Notes: a model not told the origin generated them from the sequence alone. A stretch of DNA of 64,000 bases from Anthracocystis setariae (GCA_928724745.1 CAKMXJ010000010.1:496001-560000); one strand, 5' to 3'; positions 29,720 through 40,344 are shown, counted from the stretch's first letter. Translations and numbers: made by a program.

Positions 29720-31471
29720 ATGTCACCTTCACACGTCACCATCGCCTACAAGGATGACGACGACCAAGACGACAAAACTCAGCAGCATGCTTCCCTCCTA
29801 CCATCAACCAGCAGAGGTACGAGCGCATCAAGAGGCTCAGCATGGCAAGAAGTACGTCCTCGCAGAGAATGCACGCGCGGCAAGTGGATTGTGCTCTACC
29901 TGGCGATCCTCGTCATCTTTGTCGGTGGTTTGCAGCTAGCTTTTCATGGCATGGAAGCAGAGGCGCTCCAAGCCGCCCGCAACAGGATATCAGAGATGGA
30001 GAACGATCTAGGACATCATCTCAAGGGAGGTTACAATCGAATTCTAGCCGCTATCAAGCCTCCCTTGAGCTCGCCATCGGAAGACCCCGCGACAGGTAAC
30101 GTGACCAATTCGACCAAATCAACAAATGCACCCGTCTGGAACATGCACTCCAACGAATCTAGTTCACCATCGAGTTCAGCGTCTCAACCGACACAAACAC
30201 CGATCTCCAAGATCGATGCACTGAAGAACAAGTCGGTGATCGTTCTCAAGACTGGTGCTAGTGTCATGTTCGACCGCCTACCAGTCCAGCTTCTGCAAGC
30301 GCAAACAGCCCTTCACCCCGACATCCATTTGACCGGTCATCCTGACTACCGCGGCCCATCGTTCTTCATCTACTCTGACTCGCAAGTGCAACTGGGCCCA
30401 TTCACCGTCCACGATGCTCTCGCCAACGTTTCTTCGTACGTGCGAAATCTCAGCGACTTCTCTGATCGCTACACCGAGCTGCACCAACTACTGTCCAGCG
30501 GGCATCTCAAAGCCAACGGCTTTCACGAAGGCTGGAATCTGGACAAATGGAAGTTCTTGTACATGTGGCAGGACGCCTACCGACGCAAGCCTGCAGCCGA
30601 CTGGTACATCGGGTACGAAGCAGACACGTTCGTGCTCTGGGATTCGCTGTTCAAGTACCTAGCCACCCAAGATGCCACCAAAGAACAGCTGTTTGGTTGC
30701 GGGAGCATTCTGATCGCCAATCAGGAGCTGTTCGCCAACGGCGGCTGTCCCTACGTGATCTCCGGAGCGCTGATGCGGGCAACGTACGGCCAGGATGCCG
30801 AATTTGCATCCCGATTCGATACTTCCGTCAAAGATTCGTGTTGCGGCGATGCCGAATTGAGCATTGCCCTGAGGAAGTCGGCTACCAAGGAGATCAAAGA
30901 TCTAGGCGCGACAGGAGCGAGGTTTCAACAAGAGCGACCGCAAGAGATCCTGTTTGACCCAGAAAAGTGGTGCCAGCCCGTCTTCAATTTCCATCACCTT
31001 AAAACCGAAGAAGTGCAGTGGCTGTGGCAGATCGAGAGAGACATTCGAGCCACCAAGACAGCCAAGCAAATCGTGCTGTATTCGGACATCTTTGATCATA
31101 TTATGCCGGAAAAGCTCTCCGAAGCGGTACACAGCATGTCCGGAGGAGAACAGACGGGATGGCTGGATCCCAATCCAACCATGGAGCACTGGGAGGCGTT
31201 TTCGAGTTCAGACAATGGCGTAACGCCTGCTTCGACGACGCCAGACGCTGACGGATGCAAGCAGAAGTGTAACGACAGCGAGGGGTGCACCACATGGTTC
31301 TGGCTCAAGGCGACGGACGACGATCGCGACGGTGAATGCTTCCTGATGCAGGACGCGGTTAGGATCGGCAAGGCGTACGAAGGATCTGGGATGAGGACGA
31401 GTGGTTGGGTCACATCTCGAATCGCGAGGTTCAAGACTGATCACCATTGTAAAAACCCTCCCGAGGCTTGA
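29720..31471 (+). CDS. Type II membrane glycosyltransferase-like protein with Cys-rich C-terminal domain
   Basis: 583 residues. A cytosolic tail (1-54, acidic KDDDDQDD) precedes a single membrane anchor (about 55-76), a short coiled coil and a Ser/Thr-rich stem with N-glycosylation sites. The luminal domain (about 170-480) contains VIVLKTGASVMFDRLPVQ, WNLDKWKFLYMWQDAY and YIGYEADTFVLWD, where EAD (300-302) takes the place of a DxD-type metal site. GGCPYVISGAL and CCGDAELSIAL follow. This is the arrangement of fungal GT31-like (fringe-related) transferases. The tail (about 505-560; GCKQKCNDSEGCTTWFW, GECFLM) resembles a PAN/apple module. It should act in the Golgi on glycans; donor and acceptor are unknown. 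Start chosen at 29720, after an A-rich stretch. Confidence 0.75.
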   Translation: MSPSHVTIAYKDDDDQDDKTQQHASLLPSTSRGTSASRGSAWQEVRPRRECTRGKWIVLYLAILVIFVGGLQLAFHGMEAEALQAARNRISEMENDLGHHLKGGYNRILAAIKPPLSSPSEDPATGNVTNSTKSTNAPVWNMHSNESSSPSSSASQPTQTPISKIDALKNKSVIVLKTGASVMFDRLPVQLLQAQTALHPDIHLTGHPDYRGPSFFIYSDSQVQLGPFTVHDALANVSSYVRNLSDFSDRYTELHQLLSSGHLKANGFHEGWNLDKWKFLYMWQDAYRRKPAADWYIGYEADTFVLWDSLFKYLATQDATKEQLFGCGSILIANQELFANGGCPYVISGALMRATYGQDAEFASRFDTSVKDSCCGDAELSIALRKSATKEIKDLGATGARFQQERPQEILFDPEKWCQPVFNFHHLKTEEVQWLWQIERDIRATKTAKQIVLYSDIFDHIMPEKLSEAVHSMSGGEQTGWLDPNPTMEHWEAFSSSDNGVTPASTTPDADGCKQKCNDSEGCTTWFWLKATDDDRDGECFLMQDAVRIGKAYEGSGMRTSGWVTSRIARFKTDHHCKNPPEA

Positions 31472-33183
31472 GCGGCGGGAATGTGCTTTGACCAATAGAA
31501 TTGACTCACTTTGCTTGCTCTAGATCGACGTACAGTACATACAGTAAGTTGGTGGTGTGCAATGAGTTCGACGATACTGAGTGTGCCGAGACTGTAGGGT
31601 TTGATGCCAAGCCAGCCGTGAACAAAGCCACGCGGTGGAATGTGCTGGAAAGCATCGAGCATGCGGTCGTCGGGATCTGTCCAATATGGACGGTTTGGGG
31701 GCTCAAAATGAACCAACGAGGTCCGACTCAACTCGGGGCTTGATTTTGGAAGGCTGTCTGTCTAACGACGCTTGAACGCCGAGCAAATTGGCCTCCATTT
31801 TGCTTTTGCTTGGCTGCAGCTTCAAGACACGCGCACCGACTCGCCGAGGCTTGAGGCCGAGTAGACACAGCAGCTTCCACCACGCCAATGATTTTGGTTG
31901 GTCCAATTGACAGCAGAAAGGTTGAAAATTTCAAATGCCAAATCGCTGGTACGCTTTTTTTTTTTTTTTTCTATGAAACTTGACAGCGCTGGCCTCCGTA
32001 GTTGGCATTTTGCAATTTTTTTTTATATTAAAATGGGCACCAGATGGGGTTTTAGAAGGAGAGCTGCAGCTCGGCTGAAAAGCCCGGGCGGCGATGAAGG
32101 GACGGCACTCCACTGTGGCCTAGTTAGGACTGGCATGGCATGCGCACCACACATTCGGTAAATCCCGAATGCCATCAACCATTCATACCTCATCCGCTTT
32201 CGAGGAGGGGGTAATCATCATCGTCTGACCACGTCTTGCAGCGACAGGATGGATCCATGGTTGGCTGGTGCCAGTTATCATTACGGTCGAGACGAGGTCG
32301 TGGAGCCATGAAACAGATGACAACATAGCGGCTTTTCGAGCACCTTTCCATCTTCTTTTTCTTGCTGTGGAGTGATGATGCATGGTATGACGCACAAGCA
32401 TGATGGTGATTTTTTTTTTTTTTGGTTTCTTGTCTGAAACAGGCAAGCTAAATTGCTTGTTGCTAGCTGCGGGCCAAGTCACGAAGAGTAGAGATTTAAG
32501 TCGGCATTTTGCATTTTAAGCTTCACTCTGCTGCTGCTGCTGCTGCACTGTAGCTCATGCCTTACTTTTGGCTCCGAGTCCGGGTCCTCCGAAACAGCAT
32601 GCCAGTCGGGAATCGAGCGAGTTGCAACAGTGAGTGGCTGGTTGTCTGCAGGCGGCTTGCTATTCACAATGCAGTTGCTCCGGTGACGCTATGATTGCTT
32701 TGGTCGGCCGCGCCCATCTTGCCTCGGTCGCAACGGCTCACGTCACAGCAAGTGTCGGAGTCGTTCTGATAAGATCAGAGCCAAGTCGACTTCCTCACTA
32801 CGTTGGCCGTCTCGCCTGCTTGCCGCTCCTTTGACTGCGTCGATTGCATCGCTTCGACCCTGGACTCTCAGATCACTTGGGATCCTATCGCTTCTGACCG
32901 AGACAGCTCAGCCTTAACCCGACACTGGCCTTGATCTCGCTCTTCTCACCTCAGTCATCACCGCCTTTTGCATTCTCATCACCAATCCCTATTCCCTTGT
33001 CACCCTCCGTCATCTCTGCCACCAGCATTCTACTGCACGCGTTCCTTGCCACCATCACCGGAACCCAAGGAGACATTCTGGATATCAGGTGCGGTAGACG
33101 CCTCGTGTAGCTCCAACGTCGCAAGATCCCATTTCCGATCGAGACAGGACGGTCCATCAAGCTGCTCGAGCTCCTCTTCCAAG
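31472..33183. other. Intergenic region (1.7 kb)
   Basis: No gene supported. Contains paired TACAGTA motifs at 31531 and 31540, poly(T) runs at about 31955-31970 and 32411-32423, and a (CTG)6 microsatellite at 32528-32546. The last 200 bases continue the downstream frame but read as leader. Confidence 0.5.
32528..32546 (+). repeat. Trinucleotide microsatellite (CTG)6
   Basis: Six tandem CTG units between genes. Confidence 0.9.
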
Positions 33184-36100
33184 ATGGCGTTCTCGCTGGT
33201 GATCGATGACACCTCGTTGGTGCTTCTCCTCCTCCTCGTAGCTGCACTCTCGGCCTCGATGTACGTCTCGAGGTCATATCAACCGCTCATCCATCCGCTT
33301 ATCCTCACACGCCAGGCTGATGTCTCGCAGACGCGCCAACCCAGAGAGTCAGCCATCTATCGCAACGCCAACTCACCCGCTGGCTTCGACCTCGCATTGA
33401 GGCCCCGAAAGGAGATCAACGATATTGCCGATCTCATCAAGCACGGCGCTAAAGCCACCGAGCACACCACCGCAAGGTCCGTGTACGGCAACTCCAAGTC
33501 AAATCAAGACATTTCAGGCGACGCTACCGCTTTTGCTACCGGTTTTATCAAGCTCTCCTCGGCGCCTGTACCACAGACCGTCTTTGCGGTAGCTACCGAG
33601 ACTGACACCTACGAAGCCCTGGTCGCTTTGCTAGCCAATTCGCATACCTCGGTCAGCTCTCGCTTCCACACGGTCGTCCTCTCTCCTGCCGATCTACAAA
33701 AGCAAAACGCCGACTCGTTACCGCATAGTCTCTCGAGCACCGGAGCTCGCTCCACCATTGGTGTCTACACCACGGCCAAGAGCATTGACGCAGTCCTGAA
33801 CCTCTCCTTCCTCGATGCCTCCGCGCTGATCATCGTTCCCTCTGTGGACATGGACGAGGTTTCGAGACGTGCAGAAGCCTACTTTGGCGGATCGCACCGT
33901 CTTCGCATCTACGCATTCGAAAAGGTGCTCGAATCCGGTAGTCGTGGCTCCACGGTCGGTGGCGAACCTTCCAGCCGTGAGCTGATCGACCAGGCGCAAT
34001 CCTATTACTGGAACGCAGCCTCTTCGCAATGGATCACCGTCAAGCATGCCAACCTCGTTGCTGGTGTGACGTCTCAGCTCTCCAGCTTCCCTGCGGACAA
34101 GATCCCAAGCGCAGCCGACCACATCTTTGTCGAGTCGGGCGAATCTTTCGACACTCCAGCATCGGCTCTCATGGCTACCAGCACTCCGTTCGGACTTGCA
34201 TTGGCTCTCACGGCGCTCTACACGGGAGCAGCCATCACCGCCGATGTGATCACTTCGAGCTACGACGACGCGAATCCTTCCACTTCGACGGCATTTGTCG
34301 ACGCTAAGCCTACCCTCATTTACGCTTCCGTCGAGGGCGCTTCGTCTCTCGCCTGTGCATTGACTTGCCTCACCCGTCGTTCCCCGCTCGCCTCCTATGC
34401 AAGCAGGAGCAAGCTCTTCACGCTCCGCAATGGCGCTTTCTCTCGCAACGGTCTAGCTGACAGCCTGGTTTACAGCGCTGCCCGCCAGTCTACTGGCACC
34501 AACCGCGTTCGCAACCTCTGCATCGTCGGACGCGGCGACACCGTGCCTCAGGCTCTGCTCGACTCGCTTCGCTCCCACCTCGGCTGTGCGGTACTCAACG
34601 GCTACCTCCCCAACCTCACCAACGCTGCGGCTAGCGCGGTGGTGAGCGCAACACATGCATTCGATCTACAGGCATTCGCGGAGCACGAAACCGGGGGCAT
34701 GCAGGTGCCTGCGCATGTGGGTCCCCCCTCGGTTTCGGTCGAAATCAAGCTGGTGCAGAGTCCGATTGCCACCGAGGCAGGGTTTGGCATCGCTGGCGAC
34801 AGAGCGGAGGGTCATTCGGGCGACCCGATGGGTGAGATCATGGTTCGAGGGCCGATCGTTGCTCGGGTGGATGGAGCTGATTCGGAGGAGTGGGTGGCAA
34901 CAAGCGATCTGGGCGCGTTACGGTCCAACGGAACCTTGGTAGTGCTTCGGGATTCGGACGAGGCTCCGATTGCAGCTGTGCCGACGTTAAGCGGGCGCAA
35001 ACCAGTGCTGCGACAACGTCGTCAGCGCAGCTTGGTCTCGAAGACGACGCTGGCAGTCGTGCTGCTTGTGACCGCGTGCATCCCCTCGGCGTCGGGTGCG
35101 GCGTTGTACAAGCGCGGCAACTCGATCAACTCGACGATGGCGAGCGTCGCCAAGATGGGCATGCTCGTAGGCCAACGTGCATCGTGGGAGCAGGGCGTGG
35201 GGCAAGCGGCGTTGCTGGAGCTCGACTATCCGGAGCTGTCGGTGTATTCGTCGGTGTCGGGCGGGCCTGCGTTTCGGCCGGGGCATGAGCGCAAGGTGGA
35301 GAACGCGCCGAACGAGGTGGTGAGCATGGCCATGTTTTCGGCGACACGCCAGGATGCGATTGGACGACTAGCGTTTCGGGTGACGGGCGATGAGCGCATC
35401 GGCGCGGGGAGCTCGTTGGATGGTGCCTCGCCCGGTGCCGAGGTGTTGCTGGCGGCATGGTTGGATGGCGAGATGAATCGGACGACGGGGGCGTTGGGAA
35501 ATGGGTTGTACTCGACCGCGGCGAAGAATGCGTTGGATATGGTGATGAGGGGCACGCCCAAGTCGCAGGCGGGCGCCATCTCGCATCGGATGACGACGGT
35601 GCAGTTGTGGAGCGATGCTATGTACATGATGCCGCCGTTCCTGTCGTACTATGGTATGATGACGCAGAACCAGACGCTGTTGCAGGAGGCGTATGATCAG
35701 ATTCGGCTGTATCGTAATGCGATGGTGTATGGTGCCGGGAGTGCGAAGGGGTTGTGGGGGCATATTGTTAATCCCGATAATAGTACTTGGGTTGATGGTG
35801 GGGTTTGGGCGACGGGGAATGGGTGGGCGTTGGCAGGGATGGCGCGGACGTTGGCGACGATCGAGCAATCGCAGTTTTCGGGTAATATGACGCAGCAGAA
35901 GGCTGATTTGGTTGGTTGGATGTCGGATACGCTCGATGCTGCGTGGCCGTTGCTTGATTCGCAGGCGTTGCTGTTTCATAATTATCTTAACGATACCACG
36001 ACGTTTTTCGACACGGCGGGAACGGCGATTATCACGTATGCTACGTATCGATTGGCTGCCATGTCGGCTGGGCATGCAAAGTGGATTCCTCAGGCGGAAG

Positions 36101-36399
36101 AGGTGTATCGCTCCTTGGCAACGTCGCTCAATGGAATCGCACAGTTTATCGACGGATATCCCGTCGTCGACGTGCTTACGTTTACGAGTCAGGGCGAGAC
36201 GAGTTCGGAAAGTCTCGCTTTCCTCATGCTCATGACGGCAGCTAAGAGGGATTGGAATAGTAACAACGTCGTCCGCATCTCGGGCATTCTTGGAAGCACA
36301 TCAACGAGTGACGCCATCCCCTCTTCAATCATAATCCCAAAGAGCTCATTGGCTCTCGCAGCTCTGATTACCACCCTCTCCATCGCTTTGTTCCTATAG
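33184..36399 (+). CDS. Fusion: degenerate acyl-CoA-synthetase-like domain, membrane segment, GH105-like hydrolase, GPI-like tail
   Basis: One uninterrupted frame of 1,071 residues. A hydrophobic N-terminus (about 10-28) leads to an ANL (AMP-binding) like region to about 600: KHANLVAGVTSQL, GDPMGEIMVRGPIVAR and WVATSDLGALRSNGTLVVL match long-chain acyl-CoA synthetases. The SGTTGxPKG loop is lacking and GYLPNLTNA replaces GYGxTE, so catalysis is doubtful. A second hydrophobic segment (621-639, ending ASGA, then KR) precedes a six-hairpin glycosidase domain (about 650-1030). In it LWSDAMYMMPPFL (D811) and WVDGGVWATGNGWAL match GH105 unsaturated rhamnogalacturonyl hydrolases. The last 20 residues are hydrophobic after Ser-rich sequence, like a GPI signal. 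A real fusion or two merged genes both remain possible; no internal ATG precedes segment 621. Confidence 0.7.
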   Translation: MAFSLVIDDTSLVLLLLLVAALSASMYVSRSYQPLIHPLILTRQADVSQTRQPRESAIYRNANSPAGFDLALRPRKEINDIADLIKHGAKATEHTTARSVYGNSKSNQDISGDATAFATGFIKLSSAPVPQTVFAVATETDTYEALVALLANSHTSVSSRFHTVVLSPADLQKQNADSLPHSLSSTGARSTIGVYTTAKSIDAVLNLSFLDASALIIVPSVDMDEVSRRAEAYFGGSHRLRIYAFEKVLESGSRGSTVGGEPSSRELIDQAQSYYWNAASSQWITVKHANLVAGVTSQLSSFPADKIPSAADHIFVESGESFDTPASALMATSTPFGLALALTALYTGAAITADVITSSYDDANPSTSTAFVDAKPTLIYASVEGASSLACALTCLTRRSPLASYASRSKLFTLRNGAFSRNGLADSLVYSAARQSTGTNRVRNLCIVGRGDTVPQALLDSLRSHLGCAVLNGYLPNLTNAAASAVVSATHAFDLQAFAEHETGGMQVPAHVGPPSVSVEIKLVQSPIATEAGFGIAGDRAEGHSGDPMGEIMVRGPIVARVDGADSEEWVATSDLGALRSNGTLVVLRDSDEAPIAAVPTLSGRKPVLRQRRQRSLVSKTTLAVVLLVTACIPSASGAALYKRGNSINSTMASVAKMGMLVGQRASWEQGVGQAALLELDYPELSVYSSVSGGPAFRPGHERKVENAPNEVVSMAMFSATRQDAIGRLAFRVTGDERIGAGSSLDGASPGAEVLLAAWLDGEMNRTTGALGNGLYSTAAKNALDMVMRGTPKSQAGAISHRMTTVQLWSDAMYMMPPFLSYYGMMTQNQTLLQEAYDQIRLYRNAMVYGAGSAKGLWGHIVNPDNSTWVDGGVWATGNGWALAGMARTLATIEQSQFSGNMTQQKADLVGWMSDTLDAAWPLLDSQALLFHNYLNDTTTFFDTAGTAIITYATYRLAAMSAGHAKWIPQAEEVYRSLATSLNGIAQFIDGYPVVDVLTFTSQGETSSESLAFLMLMTAAKRDWNSNNVVRISGILGSTSTSDAIPSSIIIPKSSLALAALITTLSIALFL

Positions 36400-36623
36400 A
36401 CAACCCCTTCCCCCCGCTGGAGCATAAAAACTCGTCCCTTCCTTTGGAGGATAAACTGTCTCCCTTCGTATACAATCCTTCATTTCCAACATCTTGATCC
36501 CCCCCATTCATTGGTCATTTTCTTTTGCATCATTATTTTACGGACTGCCTTTTTGCTCACACACGCTTGCGCCAAACGATGAGAAAAAAAAAAAATTCCC
36601 CTTTGACGACAATAAAGTGAATT
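36400..36623. other. Convergent 3' region
   Basis: 224 bp between the tail of the fusion gene and the tail of the Zn2Cys6 gene. Pyrimidine-rich with an A run near 36583; it presumably holds both polyadenylation sites. Confidence 0.4.
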
Positions 36624-39600
36624 TCATTGTCTACTCGCAGCATTAGCCGCTGACGACGCCGCCGCCGCGGCAACGATGTGACTTGGCGGTACGGCCATAG
36701 CATTATTCGCCTCGGTTGACACGGCCACCTGAACACCCTGTACCAAACTAGGACTATTGCTCGGCAACGGTTCCTCCAAACTAGCGACGTACTGGTCTAA
36801 ACTATTGATAAAGCTGGCAGTAAAGGGACTCAAAGGCGCTACGGGGTAACCGAAGCTAGCATCCTGTCTTCCAATCGCAGCTTCGGCTCTAGCGATATCA
36901 TTAAACGATGCATCGGGTCCGAAAAACGACGCACAGATGTAGTGACTATCGTTGGTGCTCGCTTCGGAGGCGGCGTTGAGACCAGCCACTTTGGTAGGTT
37001 GGTGATTGTGACGCGACCAAGACGGTCGACTGGGTTTGGCAAAGTAGCTGGCTGCAGCGGCAGTCGCCGAGCTGGACGGAGTGAGCGAAGCGCCTGATGT
37101 TGACGCGCCTCGAGATTGGTTGGCCGGCGAAGTGCCCATGCGCATCGAGGCGGTTTGCCACGGCTGCTTCTGCCAAAGCGCCTCGATATCGTCGAACGAA
37201 TTGGCGTTGGCAGATGCAACTTGTCCATCAAACGGTAACTTGGGCCTAACCATCTCACCTGCCGAAGCAGAGTGCGCCAGGCTGTGCGAAGAGTTGCTGC
37301 TCGACCCAGGCGAGTTGTATGCCGGCGGCGTCCTGTGAGGGTGGGTCAAAGACGGTGTGGAAGCGCCGTTGGAATATCCCGAGGAAGTAGAGTACCAGCT
37401 GGGATTGCGAACCGGTAGATTTTCCATGGAGCGACTGCCGAGTGGACCGCCTCCCCGAGTCGGTCCGTGACTGGACCCAGTCAGCGCGTCGTCGGCCTTC
37501 CTCTTGGGACGATTCGACTCCGGAGGCTGAATTGCGCGCGCACCATCCATGGCGAGCTTGGATTTGCTCGACAGCGCTTGCAACAGCAACCTGACAAACT
37601 TGAGATCGTCCGTGATCTGCGCTCTCAACTCGGAGCTATCCCAGTCGCACGATTCTTGCGGATGGGTATCGAGCATCGAGACAAAGTGGATCAGAACCAG
37701 CGATGAGATGATCGACATTTGAGCAAAGAACCACAAACGCGAGACCGAGTGATGTTGGGTTCGCATGCCTTCGCCAATCATGGCCCTCTGTTCGTCGATG
37801 GTGGCGGTCTCACTGGGGGTGAACCACTTGAAGGTATTGCGGAAGACTTTGATGATGAGCATGGACGCAGCAAAACTGATATCCCTCGATTCCTTGTACT
37901 TGGGATTGGTCCAGGACTGAACGTAGAAGCGCTTGTGCAGCGTCAACAGTTGCATCTGTACAGCCAGGGCCATGGCGGATCGATGCCAGTGCTCTTCGTT
38001 GTCGGAGTCCGAAGTTTCGATGAGCGACTCGTCAAAGCGCAAATGTTCTGGGATGGAAGCCTCGATGGCAACCACCTCCTGATGAAGCTGTTTGGTGAAC
38101 TCGTAGGCTTCGTCTTCGCTCATGCGGATACGATGACTGGCTCGACGGGTAACGTCGCTAAGCTTGAGTTTGTACCGCATAGGTGCGGCGACCATCTCGT
38201 TTTTGTGTGCGTCAGGTCCAAACAGCGATGGCATGCTGGTGTTGGCCGGATCGATGAGATAGCTGCGCTTGACGTTGCCGGCCGAGAACCAATCGTGAAT
38301 GCAGAGAGTGGCGAAGAGGTTGATGCGATCCTTTCGCTCCTCGAGAGGAAGCGTTTCGGGAGGCTCGACGTCGAGCTGCAGAGCATAGGCCATAAAGCAA
38401 ATGTTGGCCATCATGGCTGAACCCACGGCGGGACCTTTGAGTGCGGTGAGACACGAGCTGAGCAGGACCATGGTTCGGACATTGTCGATGTGAAGCTCTT
38501 CGTAGATATCGAGAACGGAGAGGGCATGTTGGGCGGCATCGAGGAAGACGGTGCTGGGGTTGTTGCCGTACTTTTCGGGAAGAGAGTCGCGCTCGATGGG
38601 CTCGCCAAAGACCAAAGCAGCGGCACAGAGAGCGTGGATGAGGGCGACAAGGCGAAGTTGATCCCGCATCTCTTCGTAGCGGTAGGCGTTGGGTCTGCCG
38701 TCCCAGAAGAGGCGTTGCTCTTCGACGGATTTCTGTCTTTTGCGGAAAGGGTCCTCGGGAATGAGGTGCGCCATCCAAGATAGCTCGCGGAAGTAAAAGT
38801 CGGTGAGATTGCGGACGATGGTATTTTCGGGAAGCAGGTTGATGAGTTGGAAGAGGGTATCGCGAGTGAGTTCTTCGGGCGAGATCTGGGAGGTTTGTGA
38901 GATGCCGAAACCAAACCCCCACGAGATGGAACCGACGATGTGATTTGGTCGCAAGGGAATCGTGCGAGGATTGGTGGCAGCGAGAGCGGCTCTGTTTGCT
39001 TCGACGGCGCCAAGCTCGGCAAGGGTGGAGAGCTTGGACGTGGAAGAGGCCGGTGCGGAAGCGGCGCTAGTGGTGGATAGTTTTCGGTGGTTGGAAGTGG
39101 ACGACGAAGGTTTGACGCCAGGGAGGTCGACACCAAGGGAGCCGGCGATGGCGCCCATCATTGCCTCTAGACGATCGAGACGTTCGGTGACTTGAGCCGA
39201 GTCGGAACTGTCACGACCGGTGGTCTGGGGTCTTACGCCCTCGGCCCATTCGCATTTGCTCGACTCGTTGCGATCCCTGCATGCGCCACAAGGCCAGCCG
39301 CGATCGCATTTGAGCTTACGGCGACGGCATGGCTCGCATGAGACGGCTTTTTTTGTCGACTTCTTCTTGTTGGCATCTGCAGCGGCGTTCGTGGCGGATT
39401 GGTGGTCTTGCAAATTCATGGTGGTGGGTCGAGAAGGGCTGATGGGAGCGGTGGTGGGTGTTGGAGAGTGAGAGCGTGAAGGGGTTGGGAGGGCGATACG
39501 AGGTTGGGCAGAGATGTGTGATGGGTTCCAGAGAGGCTGTGAGGAAGGCGAGGAGGAGGGAGCCGATTGACGTTGGGAAGAAGACGGTCGGTTTGTCGAG

Positions 39601-39848
39601 GATGGGTGTGGAAACAGAGGAGGCGGAAGCAAAGAGCCTGTAGGCAAGGGTATGCGCGAAGCTAGAGCGGACTGGAGAGGCGGCAGAGTGACGTCGTAGG
39701 AAGAAGGTGTGTGCGATGGATGATTGGCGTAGAAGGGTGAGGAGGAAGATGAAGCAGTGGTGCTGCGGAGCGGTGATCTGGAATGGTGAGTGGAGGTTGT
39801 GGTGGAGGATGATGTGGCTTCCGACGCTGCAGCAGGTCGAAGGGGCAT
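36624..39848 (-). CDS. Zn2Cys6 transcription factor
   Basis: 1,074 residues from the ATG at 39848. A canonical Zn2Cys6 cluster (C171, C174, C181, C187, C190, C199, spacing 2-6-5-2-8) sits after a basic KKKSTKK stretch. A short coiled coil (VTERLDRLEAMMGAIAGSLG) follows as dimerisation element. The fungal transcription factor middle homology region covers about 370-680 (RELSWMAHLIPEDPF, LVALIHALCAAALVFG, SEDEAYEFTKQLHQEV). Ser/Pro/Asn-rich tails flank it. An alternative start at 39419 removes 143 Ser/Pro-rich residues. The frame is open up to 40331, but the extra part looks like leader. It acts in the nucleus; target genes are unknown. The acyl-CoA oxidase is divergent, 1.8 kb away. Confidence 0.88.
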   Translation of the reverse strand: MPLRPAAASEATSSSTTTSTHHSRSPLRSTTASSSSSPFYANHPSHTPSSYDVTLPPLQSALASRIPLPTGSLLPPPLFPHPSSTNRPSSSQRQSAPSSSPSSQPLWNPSHISAQPRIALPTPSRSHSPTPTTAPISPSRPTTMNLQDHQSATNAAADANKKKSTKKAVSCEPCRRRKLKCDRGWPCGACRDRNESSKCEWAEGVRPQTTGRDSSDSAQVTERLDRLEAMMGAIAGSLGVDLPGVKPSSSTSNHRKLSTTSAASAPASSTSKLSTLAELGAVEANRAALAATNPRTIPLRPNHIVGSISWGFGFGISQTSQISPEELTRDTLFQLINLLPENTIVRNLTDFYFRELSWMAHLIPEDPFRKRQKSVEEQRLFWDGRPNAYRYEEMRDQLRLVALIHALCAAALVFGEPIERDSLPEKYGNNPSTVFLDAAQHALSVLDIYEELHIDNVRTMVLLSSCLTALKGPAVGSAMMANICFMAYALQLDVEPPETLPLEERKDRINLFATLCIHDWFSAGNVKRSYLIDPANTSMPSLFGPDAHKNEMVAAPMRYKLKLSDVTRRASHRIRMSEDEAYEFTKQLHQEVVAIEASIPEHLRFDESLIETSDSDNEEHWHRSAMALAVQMQLLTLHKRFYVQSWTNPKYKESRDISFAASMLIIKVFRNTFKWFTPSETATIDEQRAMIGEGMRTQHHSVSRLWFFAQMSIISSLVLIHFVSMLDTHPQESCDWDSSELRAQITDDLKFVRLLLQALSSKSKLAMDGARAIQPPESNRPKRKADDALTGSSHGPTRGGGPLGSRSMENLPVRNPSWYSTSSGYSNGASTPSLTHPHRTPPAYNSPGSSSNSSHSLAHSASAGEMVRPKLPFDGQVASANANSFDDIEALWQKQPWQTASMRMGTSPANQSRGASTSGASLTPSSSATAAAASYFAKPSRPSWSRHNHQPTKVAGLNAASEASTNDSHYICASFFGPDASFNDIARAEAAIGRQDASFGYPVAPLSPFTASFINSLDQYVASLEEPLPSNSPSLVQGVQVAVSTEANNAMAVPPSHIVAAAAASSAANAASRQ

Positions 39849-40344
39849 AGCCAGAAGGGGAAGGGGGAGGGATAACGAGGTGTAGAGGAGGAGGAGGAGG
39901 AGAAGTTGGCCAACTCCGTGGACGAAGATAGCTGCAGTAGAAGCTTGAATGTGCACGAGATGACACCGGGAAACTGAGCGTATGGGATGGTGCCAAGGGC
40001 GTGCGTGGTGGAAGTGGAAAGGGCGCTTGGCTAGGCAGAGCCGAGGACGGCAAGATGATGGACAAGATCTGATAGGCGGGAGCCGAGTGAGAAGCGAAGC
40101 GAAGCGACTACCGAAAGGGCTGGAGGGGTTTGATGCTTGATAGGTGTTGACTCGGAGGACTGGAATGCATGAAAGACAGGCTGTCTTGGACGATAGAAAG
40201 CGTGTTTGTAGACGCGAGCGACTGTGATGAACACTATAGTAGAAGCGATGGGAGGTGTCGATAATATGTGGGACGAGTGTTGAATAAAAAGCTCTCTTGT
40301 CCGAGGAGTTGACGGAGATGGTCCAAGCCAACGTAATTCAAACC

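Noticed and set aside
39849..40331. 161-residue upstream extension of the Zn2Cys6 factor
   Set aside because: Composition looks like translated leader; the ATG at 39848 or 39419 is preferable.
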